Assembly: GCA_019639055.1 (NCBI GenBank)
Contig: JAHBSP010000001.1
Span: forward strand, 119,628-162,107
Source: Microbacteriaceae bacterium
GTDB lineage: Bacteria > Actinomycetota > Actinomycetes > Actinomycetales > Microbacteriaceae
Reading direction: 5' to 3'
Length of the DNA: 42,480 nucleotides
The notes below the pieces were generated by a model that saw only the letters and a list, made by a program, of their open reading frames with translations, made no database searches and was not told the origin of the DNA. Within the stretch, counting starts at the first letter, position 1. The number at the start of each line of letters is the position of its first letter. A program made the position numbers and the translations under genes. This document shows, piece by piece, positions 1 to 7,684 of the stretch.

Positions 1-477
1 ATGTAATGAGAACCAAAACGGCCACCCGCTTCTTCATCGGCAAAAAGCGCAAAGATAATATCTCTATTAGGTTTTCTACCGTCTTTGAAGACTCTTTCAA
101 GAGAAGCAACCATCATGGCAACCATGTGTTTCATGTCAATCGCGCCTCTACCCCACAAGTAACCATCCCTAACAACGCCAGCAAATGGATCGACGCTCCA
201 TTCACTTGCAACTGCAGGAACAACGTCCAAATGACCATGAATAATCAAGGAGCAAGTTCAGAATTGTCGTGCCCGGGATACGAGCAATTAGGTTCGACCG
301 ACCTGGCGCTGAATCATAAATTTCTGATTCAATATTAAGGTCTTTTAGTAACGACTGCACATACTCAGCAGCTGGCCGTTCAGGGTTTGCCTTCCCTTCG
401 CCCCAGTTACTGGTGTCGAATCTGATAAGGTCTCTTGCAATAGCTGCGGTCCGGTCTAGGTTTTCCAAATTTGCCAT
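1..477 (-). CDS. M20-family metallopeptidase, partial and frameshifted
   Basis: This is a zinc-dependent M20/M25/M40 peptidase or deacylase (DapE/ArgE/dipeptidase-like); the exact substrate is unknown. The start codon is at 475-477, and the first ~70 residues (ending in the ARIPGT segment) are in one frame. The family then continues in another frame with the metal-binding HGHLDVVP motif (about 217-240), GRGAIDMK (about 130-155) and DEEAGG (about 20-37) towards the window edge. Two single missing bases, near 268-272 and 247-251, would restore one continuous frame through a short DNSELAP-like linker. The gene is also cut off by the left edge, so its C-terminal part is not visible. A TAGCAT hexamer lies 5 nt before the start, which suggests a leaderless transcript. 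Sequencing error is more likely than true decay because similarity resumes in frame. Confidence 0.8.
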
Positions 478-506
478 AATTCATGCTAATCTCTTTCTCG
501 GTGCAT

Positions 507-595
507 GCGCGGGTGGCGGAATAGGTAGACGCGCTAGCTTGAGGTGCTAGTTCCCGAATTAGGGAGTAGGGGTTCAAATCCCCTTTCGCGCACCA
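507..595 (+). tRNA. tRNA-Leu (anticodon GAG)
   Basis: The acceptor stem GCGCGGG (507-513) pairs with TTCGCGC (585-591) using two G-U pairs, followed by discriminator A and an encoded CCA (593-595). The anticodon stem CTAGC/GCTAG encloses the loop TTGAGGT, giving anticodon GAG at 541-543, which reads CUC/CUU leucine codons. A long variable arm with TCCC/GGGA pairing (about 552-566) is typical of class II tRNA-Leu. The T-stem AGGGG/CCCCT flanks TTCAAAT. Confidence 0.97.
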
Positions 596-600
596 GAGTA

Positions 601-629
601 AGTGGCCTGTTGTATTTCAACCGGCCACT
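601..629 (+). terminator. Hairpin after tRNA-Leu
   Basis: An inverted repeat AGTGGCC (601-607) and GGCCACT (623-629), extended inward by GTTG/CAAC after one mismatch, lies 5 nt after the tRNA. It is followed by TTTCAT, which is only a weak T tract. It probably ends tRNA transcription or marks the 3' processing end before gabT. Confidence 0.6.
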
Positions 630-669
630 TTCATACTTAAAGTAACCATTTTCTCGCAGTATTTCGCGG

Positions 670-675
670 TATGCT
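670..675 (+). promoter_or_regulatory. -10 hexamer TATGCT for a leaderless gabT transcript
   Basis: TATGCT lies exactly 6 nt before the gabT ATG, so transcription would begin at or next to the start codon. The surrounding 16-mer from GTATGCT to the ATG differs by one base from the matching stretch before the aminobutyraldehyde dehydrogenase gene. No good -35 hexamer is seen. Confidence 0.5.
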
Positions 676-681
676 CTAAAC

Positions 682-2010
682 ATGTCTACTAGCGATATTC
701 CAGTATCAAGAAACATAGTTACTGCCATTCCTGGGCCTAAATCAGAGGAACTTCACGAAAGACGCAAAGCGTCTGTTGCTAACGGCGCGGGTTGCGCACT
801 CCCCGTATACATCGAACGCGCTAAAGGCGCCATTTTTGTTGATGTCGATGGTAATGCTTTCATTGATATGGGAAGCGGGATTGGTGTTACAACGGTGGGT
901 CACGCAAATGACACCGTAGTTGAAGCAGCGAAAGCACAGCTGGAGAAATTAACTCACACGCTCTTTACAGTTACTCCTTATGAAGGTTATGTGGCTGTTG
1001 CTGAAAAGTTGGCAGAAATTACCCCGGGAAAATTTGCGAAGAAATCGATCCTTGTGAATTCGGGAGCGGAAGCGGTAGAAAATGCAGTAAAAATTGCTCG
1101 TAAATTTACCGGCAAATCTGCAATAGCAGCGCTAGACCACTCCTATCACGGTAGGACTAACCTGACGATGGCTTTGAACTATAAATCAGTTCCTTACAAC
1201 CTAGGCTTTGGTCCTTTTGCCAGCGATATTTACCACGCACCAAATTCTTATCCCTACCATGACGGGCTCACCGGCGAAGAGGCGGCCAAAAACACTATTA
1301 AATATCTGGAAAAGCACATAGGTGCTGAACAGCTTGCAGCCATAATTTTCGAGCCGATTCAAGGCGAAGGCGGATTTATTGTACCGGCTGAAGGTTTTCT
1401 TCCTGCACTCCAGAAATGGGCAAATGCTAATAATGTCGTAGTTATTGCAGACGAAATACAGTCAGGAACAGCTAGAACGGGCTATTGGTATGCTTCGGAG
1501 TTCTTTGGTATTGAGCCAGACTTAGTTCTCAGTGCTAAGGGAATGGGTGGCGGACTACCGATAGCTTCTGTAACGGGTAAAGCAGAAATTATGGATTCTA
1601 CAAACCCTGGCAGTTTGGGTGGAACTTTTGGTGGTAATCCTGTTGCCTGTGCTGCAGTACTTGGGGTTTACAAGGAAATTGAGGAGAAGAAACTTCTAGA
1701 CCGTGCGAAGCAGATCGGTGAAAAGTTACTCAGTGTCTTCAACGAGCTAAAAGCAGAATTTGACTTTGTTGGCGATGTTCGCGGAATCGGCGCAATGGTT
1801 GCTTTGGAGTTCGTACACCCGGGCACAAAAGATCCGAATCCAGATGTAGTAAAGAAAATTGTTTCCTACGCTGCGCAGCAGGGTGTACTTCTTCTTGATG
1901 CCGGAACTTACAATAACGTTGTTCGCACACTTCCTAGTTTGGCAATCACTGATGCGCAACTAGACGATGCCCTAACCGTAATTAGAGAAGCGTTTAGTCA
2001 AGCGGTGTAA
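682..2010 (+). CDS. gabT: 4-aminobutyrate (GABA) aminotransferase
   Basis: This is a PLP-dependent class III aminotransferase of 442 aa, the normal length for actinobacterial GabT. It would transfer the amino group of GABA to 2-oxoglutarate, giving succinate semialdehyde and glutamate in the cytoplasm. Visible motifs are NSGAEAVENA (cofactor phosphate region), FEPIQGEGG around E224, the ADEIQSG aspartate D257 (PLP ring nitrogen) and the PLP-binding lysine K286 in SAKGMGGG, followed by GGTFGGNP. The ATG at 682 has no convincing Shine-Dalgarno but sits 6 nt after a -10-like hexamer. It is followed 2 nt later by a second aminotransferase and is near a polyamine transporter and aminobutyraldehyde dehydrogenase, so it likely handles GABA from putrescine. 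Another omega-amino acid substrate remains possible. Confidence 0.9.
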   Translation: MSTSDIPVSRNIVTAIPGPKSEELHERRKASVANGAGCALPVYIERAKGAIFVDVDGNAFIDMGSGIGVTTVGHANDTVVEAAKAQLEKLTHTLFTVTPYEGYVAVAEKLAEITPGKFAKKSILVNSGAEAVENAVKIARKFTGKSAIAALDHSYHGRTNLTMALNYKSVPYNLGFGPFASDIYHAPNSYPYHDGLTGEEAAKNTIKYLEKHIGAEQLAAIIFEPIQGEGGFIVPAEGFLPALQKWANANNVVVIADEIQSGTARTGYWYASEFFGIEPDLVLSAKGMGGGLPIASVTGKAEIMDSTNPGSLGGTFGGNPVACAAVLGVYKEIEEKKLLDRAKQIGEKLLSVFNELKAEFDFVGDVRGIGAMVALEFVHPGTKDPNPDVVKKIVSYAAQQGVLLLDAGTYNNVVRTLPSLAITDAQLDDALTVIREAFSQAV

Positions 2011-2012
2011 TC

Positions 2013-3362
2013 GTGATCTCCAGAGCTAAGCTTGAGGCTGCTTTCAACGAAGAAGTTGAAAGATTTGTAAATACTCATCCCCAAAGCCTTGCTCTAGCAG
2101 GACAAGCTGCAAAACATATGCTCGGTGGCGTTCCTATGTCATGGATGCGTAAATGGCCGGGAGGATTCCCGGTTTTTGTAACATCTGCCAGTGGTTCCCA
2201 TTTCGAATGTGTAGACGGAATCGATTACGTTGACTTCTGCCTTGGTGACACTGGCGCAATGGCAGGTCATTCCCCTGCAACTACAGTTAAGCGACTTGGT
2301 AATCAACTGGATCATGGATTTACATTTATGCTACCCACAGCGGACGCTATAGCAGTATCTGAAAATCTTAGTGCAAGATTCGGCTTGCCATACTGGCAAT
2401 TCACTCTGACAGCAACAGACGCGAATCGTCATGCGATTCGTTACGCTCGCGCAATAACAAAGCGCCAAAAAATAGCAATTCATGATTACTGCTATCACGG
2501 TACTGTAGATGAAACATTCGCAACACTAAACGATGAAGGCAAAACCGTAACTAGACGTGGCAACATAGGCGCGCCAGTAGATGCAGCTGTTACCACAGTA
2601 GTTGTTGAATTTAATGATCTAGTTGGACTCGAAAATGCTTTTGCAACTGGTGATATAGCTGCTTTTCTTATTGAACCAGCGCTTACTAACATTGGCATTG
2701 TTCTCCCCCAGGAAGGCTATTTAGAAGGTGTTAGAGCACTCTGCGATAAGTACGGGGTGATTCTAATAGTCGATGAAACACATACATTTAGTGCCGGGAT
2801 GAAGGGTTTATCAGGGCAATTAGGACTCAAAGCTGACATTTTAGTCATTGGTAAGACAATTGCTGGTGGTATACCAGCAGGTGCTTTCGGTCTTAGCGCT
2901 CAGATGGAAAATTCGATTATTAATCTAATTGATCTGGAAGACATTGATGTCGCTGGAATCGGCGGCACGCTTTCAGGAAACGCCTTATCCATGACTGCAA
3001 TGAAGGTCACACTCGAAGAGGTGTTTACTGAAGAGAACTTTTCCCATATGACTAAAATGGCAACTCTTTGGACTGCTGGTGTACAAAAAGTAATTGATAA
3101 ATATTCACTACCATGGCAGGTTTCTCAACTTGGTTGCAGAAGTGAGTATAGTTTTAGACCCGAAGCACCCGTTACCGGAGCAGAAGCCGCCACGGCTGAT
3201 GATTTTGAGATCCAACAGTATCTGCATATTTACACACTAAATCGGGGAATACTCATGACCCCATTTCACAATATGGCTCTTATGAGTCCCAGTACCACCG
3301 TTGAAGATATTGAACTGCATGATCGTGTTTTTGAAGAATCAATCTTGCAAATTATCGAATAA
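2013..3362 (+). CDS. Class III aminotransferase, glutamate-1-semialdehyde-aminomutase-like subgroup
   Basis: A 449-aa PLP-dependent aminotransferase starting at GTG, 2 nt after the gabT stop and so translationally coupled to it. The fold signature is clear: an IEPALTN segment, VDETHTFSAG (PLP-ring aspartate) and the PLP lysine K281 in VIGKTIAGG. The usual SGTEA motif that holds the cofactor phosphate in this family is replaced by TATDANRHAIRYARA, which defines a distinct subgroup rather than HemL itself. A HemL role is therefore unlikely. By context it should use an amine or omega-amino acid linked to polyamine or GABA metabolism, but the substrate cannot be read from the sequence. It faces the potABCD genes convergently, leaving a 42-bp spacer with only a weak CTGCAG-centred hairpin. 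Confidence 0.85.
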   Translation: MISRAKLEAAFNEEVERFVNTHPQSLALAGQAAKHMLGGVPMSWMRKWPGGFPVFVTSASGSHFECVDGIDYVDFCLGDTGAMAGHSPATTVKRLGNQLDHGFTFMLPTADAIAVSENLSARFGLPYWQFTLTATDANRHAIRYARAITKRQKIAIHDYCYHGTVDETFATLNDEGKTVTRRGNIGAPVDAAVTTVVVEFNDLVGLENAFATGDIAAFLIEPALTNIGIVLPQEGYLEGVRALCDKYGVILIVDETHTFSAGMKGLSGQLGLKADILVIGKTIAGGIPAGAFGLSAQMENSIINLIDLEDIDVAGIGGTLSGNALSMTAMKVTLEEVFTEENFSHMTKMATLWTAGVQKVIDKYSLPWQVSQLGCRSEYSFRPEAPVTGAEAATADDFEIQQYLHIYTLNRGILMTPFHNMALMSPSTTVEDIELHDRVFEESILQIIE

Positions 3363-3404
3363 AGCGACATTGCTTCTGCAGAGCAAACCGAAATTTTAAG
3401 CAGA

Positions 3405-4208
3405 TTATGCGCTTACTTTCGCTAGCTTCTTTCTTCGGAAATATCCGAATATTTGCACACTGAGCACGAGTATCAAAGCAACAAAGAATACACCTGATGC
3501 GATCACATTGGCTTCCGCAGGGACGCCTCTGGCTGCTGCTACATACACGAACTTAGGGAAGGTCGATACTTGCCCTGAGTTGAAGTTCGTAATAATGAAG
3601 TCATCAAATGACAACGCAAAGGAAAGCAGTGCTGCGGCGACGATACCTGGAAGCAAAAGCGGGAAGGTGATTCTCCAGAAAACAGCTTGAGGTGACCCAT
3701 ATAGGTCCCTGCCAGCTTCTTCCAGCGCTGGGTCAAGGCTTGCAACCCTAGCTTTCACTGCAACGACCACATACGAAATACAGAACATGGTGTGAGCAAT
3801 GATGATTGTAACCAGTCCTTTTTCAACGCCTGCGGCAAAGAACTGTGACGCTAAGCCTGCACCAAGAACAACTTCGGGAGTTGCCATCGGCATGAAAAGA
3901 AGTAAAGAAACGGCAGATCGGAATTTGAAACGGTATCTGACAAGTGCAACAGCGATCATCGTCCCCAAGGCAGTGGCGATGATAGTGGAAACTACCGCCA
4001 CTGTAATTGAGTTTATAAAAGCGCCACAAACCTCTGCGTTATCACAAACCTTCAACCAGTTATCGAGTGTAAACCCGCGCCAAGAAATATTGGTTTTTGC
4101 AGATTCATTGAATGAAAAAATAATCGTATAAACGATTGGAATCATCATCCATATGAGAATGAGCCCAGAAACAATAATTAGTGGAAGCTGACTAGTTTTG
4201 ATTTTCAA
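3405..4208 (-). CDS. potC: Polyamine ABC transporter permease PotC
   Basis: A 267-aa integral membrane subunit of a spermidine/putrescine-type importer. Six hydrophobic segments are seen at about 8-30, 63-88, 98-121, 132-151, 181-203 and 233-255. The cytoplasmic EAA loop that docks on the ATPase reads EEAGRDLYGSP at about 163-173 and continues to LLLPGI. The C-terminus is a short basic tail (FRRKKLAK). The start overlaps the potB stop by 4 bp, and the gene is last in the operon potD-potA-potB-potC. The length and single EAA loop match PotC/PotI rather than the longer PotB type. The exact polyamine transported is inferred from the neighbouring catabolic enzymes. Confidence 0.93.
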   Translation of the reverse strand: MKIKTSQLPLIIVSGLILIWMMIPIVYTIIFSFNESAKTNISWRGFTLDNWLKVCDNAEVCGAFINSITVAVVSTIIATALGTMIAVALVRYRFKFRSAVSLLLFMPMATPEVVLGAGLASQFFAAGVEKGLVTIIIAHTMFCISYVVVAVKARVASLDPALEEAGRDLYGSPQAVFWRITFPLLLPGIVAAALLSFALSFDDFIITNFNSGQVSTFPKFVYVAAARGVPAEANVIASGVFFVALILVLSVQIFGYFRRKKLAKVSA

Positions 4209-5119
4209 AGCAGATCCTCCGTTCCACTCCTGCGAATATATATTGAAACTGCCACCAGAATCACTGCCATCAGTGCAATTGATAGTGCAGCAGCGATTGG
4301 GAAGTTTTGTGTAATCAGGTAATTAGATTCAATGACATTACCAATCATTGCGGTGCTGGGGCTACCAAGGAACATATTGGATGCGTTGATATAGTCACCA
4401 CTTGCGGGAATGAAAGTTAGCAACGTTCCTGAAACAATACCAGGCATTGAAAGTGGGATAGTTACCTTCCAGAAGTTTGTGGCAGGTTTTCCGTATAAGT
4501 CTCCAGCAGCCTCTAAATAACGAATATCTAGCCGATCCAGCGAAGTATAAATCGGCAATGTCATAAATGGAATAAACGTGTATGTGAGACCAAAGATAAC
4601 CGAGAAGTCGGTTCCGTTAAGGTAATCTCCGGGGCCAAAAAGTCCTAACATGTTCAGGACACCAACCACAGGCCCAGAGTCTGCGAAAAGTTGTTTCCAA
4701 GCTAATGCGCGAAGCAAAAATGAGAAGAAGAAGGGCGCAATTACCAACATTAGTACCAGGGACTTCCACATGGGGAAATCTCTGAGTGTAACGCCCATAA
4801 GGTAGGCAAGCGGATAGCCAATAAGTAAAGCAAAAATTGTTGCTGTTATCGAATAAAAGAATGACCTGCCAATATGTGGCATGTATTCATTTATGGCTTG
4901 AACATAGTTTTCCCACTGGAATGCATAAACGAACTCTTTACCGAGTGGCCCAAATTCTGTTGCTTGAAAAGAGGTTAGCAACAATGCAATTAGCGGAACT
5001 AGAAAAAATAGCGACAGGTATGCCAAGCCCGGCAGTAGCAAGAATGGCGCTATCCAAGATCTTTTCTTTGGCGCAGCTTCTACTGGCGCAGCATTTGTTG
5101 AAAAGGCCGCGAATGCCAT
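4205..5119 (-). CDS. potB: Polyamine ABC transporter permease PotB
   Basis: A 304-aa permease, partner of PotC, forming the membrane channel. After a ~20-residue basic/alanine-rich N-terminus there are six hydrophobic segments (about 22-50, 86-110, 119-140, 174-193, 223-240 and 274-296). The EAA loop reads LEAAGDLYGKP at about 202-212, followed by VTIPLSMPGI. It shares a TAATG stop/start overlap with potA upstream and a 4-bp overlap with potC downstream, so all subunits are made from one transcript. The long segment between the second and fourth membrane spans is typical of PotB/PotH. Confidence 0.93.
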   Translation of the reverse strand: MAFAAFSTNAAPVEAAPKKRSWIAPFLLLPGLAYLSLFFLVPLIALLLTSFQATEFGPLGKEFVYAFQWENYVQAINEYMPHIGRSFFYSITATIFALLIGYPLAYLMGVTLRDFPMWKSLVLMLVIAPFFFSFLLRALAWKQLFADSGPVVGVLNMLGLFGPGDYLNGTDFSVIFGLTYTFIPFMTLPIYTSLDRLDIRYLEAAGDLYGKPATNFWKVTIPLSMPGIVSGTLLTFIPASGDYINASNMFLGSPSTAMIGNVIESNYLITQNFPIAAALSIALMAVILVAVSIYIRRSGTEDLL

Positions 5120-6318
5120 TACATCTCTTCTTCTATTTCTTCAATCAAGTCAGCAAGTTCTAGAGCTGCAAGAGAGGTGGTGTCATCATCACGCACAAAT
5201 TTGCCTTCATCTTCAGGCATATCAGCTAAACCGAAAGTATGGTCTACTACCCAACTAAGCCAAACCTGTTGCCCAGCACCAAAGTTTTCGCTCTCCTCGA
5301 GATTCTGTGCAAAAACAGTCATGTTTCCAATACCCGGAACATCCACGAAATAGGTGGAACTGACACCCGTATAAGAAACATCAGAAATAACACCCGGACC
5401 TAAAATATTCAGATTCGCAGCATCCTTTGGTTTATTTAGATGCATATCTAATTTTTCAGGTCTAACACCGACTGTTACGGATCCTGAATGCCTCTGAGCT
5501 CTCTTGGTAGGCACTTTTACAGCTTTTCCAGAAACATCTACCGTGAAACTGTTTGCATTATTCTCAATAACTTTGCCGGAAAACAGGTTGGATTGCCCCA
5601 AGAAATTAGCGACAAAGACAGTCTGTGGGAGATCGTAAAGTTCACTGGGTGAACCCATCTGTTCAATACGTCCCTTGTTCATAACCGCGATGGTGTCTGC
5701 CATGGTCATGGCTTCTTCCTGGTCATGAGTAACGTGAACAAATGTTAACCCAACCTCGCTCTGTATTGACTTTAACTCCAACTGCATTTGGCGGCGAAGT
5801 TTTAAGTCAAGTGCACCGAGTGGTTCATCTAAGAGTAAAAGTGCAGGCCTGTTTACGACAGCCCTCGCTAGGGCCACTCGCTGTTGCTGTCCACCGGATA
5901 ACTGACTGGGCTTGCGATTCGCAGCATGTTCTAGTTCAACAAGTTTCAAAACTTCCGTTGCTAGTTCAATAGCGTTAGGAATCTTCCTCCGGCGTAGACC
6001 GAAAGCCACATTCTCCAAAATAGTCATGTGCGGAAAAAGTGCATAGCTCTGGAAAACCGTGTTAACAGGTCTGCGGTAACTCTTAATGTTGGTGATGTCT
6101 TTACCACCAATAAGAATTTTTCCGGTAGTAGGTTCCTCCAGGCCAGCTACCAGCCGGAGGGTTGTGGTTTTCCCACAACCACTCGGGCCGAGTAAGGCAA
6201 AGAACGAACCTGCTGGAATCAGCAGATCCAGTTCTTGAATTGCTGTGAATCCAGGAAACCTCTTGGAAATTCCGACTAGCTCTAAATCAGCGCCAGCCTC
6301 AGCAAAGTTGCCAATCAT
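5119..6318 (-). CDS. potA: Polyamine ABC transporter ATP-binding protein PotA
   Basis: A 399-aa ATPase that powers the importer at the inner face of the membrane. In order: Walker A GPSGCGKT (44-51), Q-loop FQSYALFPHM (about 89-98), ABC signature LSGGQQQR (140-147), Walker B LLLLDEP (160-166) and the H-loop histidine about 198. A C-terminal TOBE-type regulatory region spans roughly 245-355, typical of the CUT1/polyamine ATPase group. The C-terminus ends in an acidic tail (EEIEEEM). It overlaps both neighbours by one base (TAATG), giving tight coupling with potD and potB. Confidence 0.94.
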   Translation of the reverse strand: MIGNFAEAGADLELVGISKRFPGFTAIQELDLLIPAGSFFALLGPSGCGKTTTLRLVAGLEEPTTGKILIGGKDITNIKSYRRPVNTVFQSYALFPHMTILENVAFGLRRRKIPNAIELATEVLKLVELEHAANRKPSQLSGGQQQRVALARAVVNRPALLLLDEPLGALDLKLRRQMQLELKSIQSEVGLTFVHVTHDQEEAMTMADTIAVMNKGRIEQMGSPSELYDLPQTVFVANFLGQSNLFSGKVIENNANSFTVDVSGKAVKVPTKRAQRHSGSVTVGVRPEKLDMHLNKPKDAANLNILGPGVISDVSYTGVSSTYFVDVPGIGNMTVFAQNLEESENFGAGQQVWLSWVVDHTFGLADMPEDEGKFVRDDDTTSLAALELADLIEEIEEEM

Positions 6319-7550
6319 TATGCGCCAAGCACAATCTTCTGGAACTGCTCGTTGTAACGGCTGTCTTCTTCATCAGTTAGCGACCGGAAGATGTGTGCCT
6401 GAGAAAGAGTTTCATCACTTGGGAAGATTAATTGGTTTTCAGCCACTTCTTCATCCATTTCAAGAGCGAATTCTTTCGCGCCAAGAACAGGAGTGATGTA
6501 GTTCACCCAGAGCGCTACTTCTGCAGCCACTTCAGGCTCGTAGTAGTGGTTAATCATGGTTTCGACATTCTTCTTGTGAGGAGAACCCATAGGAACCGAG
6601 AATGTGTCGGTCCATAAGGTTCCACCACTGTCAGGTAGTGCGAAAGCGTACTTATCGTATCCAAGCTCGTAGTTCATCATGGTGATGTCACCACTCCAAG
6701 CGAATGAAACAATTGCGTCTCCACGCTCTAGATCTTCAGTATAGGAGTTACCTGTAATACGGCGAACCCAGTTATCTGCAACCTTCTGCTGGAGGTAATC
6801 AATTGCGTTAGCAAACTCGTTGTCACCCCAGTTTGAAGAAATATTTACACCCTGAGCCATGAGAATAAGACCGATAGTGTCACGAAGTTCGTCAAGAACG
6901 GTTACCTTACCTTTAAGCTCAGGCTTCCAAATGTCTTCAAGACTCTTGATGCCCTGTGGAAGCGCCTCTGTGTTCCATGCAACACCGGCAAAACCACCCT
7001 GCCATGGGATGCTCTTGTTGCGGCCAGGGTCGAAGTCTGGGTTGGCAAGGTCGTCAACCAGGTTCTTCTTGTTCGGGATGTTCGCTGCGTTTAGATCTTG
7101 AACTAGTCCACCGCGTACAAGACGAGATACCATCCAGTCGGTCAAACAAAATGTGTCATACCCGGTGTCCTGGCCCAACAGAAGTTGGTCGCGAATCTTT
7201 GCAAAGAAGGTGTTATTGCCGTCAATATCTTCTTTGTAATCAACGCTGATGCCTGTCTTTTCAACAAATTGATCCAATGATGGGTGGTTAGCATCGTCGT
7301 CTTCATCAAGATAAAGAGTCCAGTTTGCCCAGGTAATGGTTTTTTGGGTATCTGAAAGGTCTTCAGCTGGAGTTAGTCCGGTATTTCCGTTAGGTTCATC
7401 AGAACCTGTAGAGCAAGCAGCAAGTGCAGCCAAAGCAGCAGCACCACCTGTACCTGCCAATAGTGTACGACGTGTTAGTTGTTGCCTTCTAGCTTTAAGA
7501 ACTAGGTCCCTTACAATAGGATCCTTTGGCAACTCGCGTTGTTGTTTCAT
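6318..7550 (-). CDS. potD: Polyamine-binding lipoprotein PotD-like (Tat-exported)
   Basis: A 410-aa extracytoplasmic substrate-binding protein for the importer. The N-terminus has a long charged region, a twin-arginine stretch TRRTLLAG (R27-R28), a hydrophobic alanine/leucine run and a lipobox LAAC with Cys46. It is therefore probably exported folded by Tat and lipid-anchored. The mature part has the spermidine/putrescine-binding (type 2 periplasmic-binding) pattern, with ITWANWTLYLDEDD near the start, a GVAWNTEALP segment and AIVSFAWSGD. It is first in the pot operon. GAAGGGG about 6 nt before the ATG is a good ribosome binding site. The ligand could be putrescine or spermidine; the catabolic neighbours favour putrescine. 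Confidence 0.92.
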   Translation of the reverse strand: MKQQRELPKDPIVRDLVLKARRQQLTRRTLLAGTGGAAALAALAACSTGSDEPNGNTGLTPAEDLSDTQKTITWANWTLYLDEDDDANHPSLDQFVEKTGISVDYKEDIDGNNTFFAKIRDQLLLGQDTGYDTFCLTDWMVSRLVRGGLVQDLNAANIPNKKNLVDDLANPDFDPGRNKSIPWQGGFAGVAWNTEALPQGIKSLEDIWKPELKGKVTVLDELRDTIGLILMAQGVNISSNWGDNEFANAIDYLQQKVADNWVRRITGNSYTEDLERGDAIVSFAWSGDITMMNYELGYDKYAFALPDSGGTLWTDTFSVPMGSPHKKNVETMINHYYEPEVAAEVALWVNYITPVLGAKEFALEMDEEVAENQLIFPSDETLSQAHIFRSLTDEEDSRYNEQFQKIVLGA

Positions 7551-7584
7551 AGCAAACCCCTTCGTTTCTCTGCTAAAACCTGAT

Positions 7585-7593
7585 ATTTATATA
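7585..7593 (-). promoter_or_regulatory. Candidate -10 region for potD
   Basis: On the minus strand TATATAAAT lies about 35 nt before the potD start in a very AT-rich spacer. No clear -35 was found, and the alternative TATGCT inside the upstream palindrome (7651-7671) could serve instead. Confidence 0.35.
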
Positions 7594-7650
7594 ACCACAA
7601 TTTTTTCGATTTATTACATTCTTGAGCATAAGTTGATTTCTGAAAACAAT

Positions 7651-7671
7651 AATTAGCATATTTTGCTAATT
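7651..7671. promoter_or_regulatory. Perfect 8-bp palindrome between the aldehyde dehydrogenase stop and potD
   Basis: AATTAGCA (7651-7658) and TGCTAATT (7664-7671) form a perfect inverted repeat with a 5-nt spacer. It is 13 bp after the dehydrogenase stop and 100 bp before the potD start. It may be a regulator operator or an AT-rich terminator. Read on the minus strand, its centre contains TATGCT, the same hexamer found before gabT and the dehydrogenase gene. Confidence 0.5.
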
Positions 7672-7684
7672 TGTAATAGAAACC

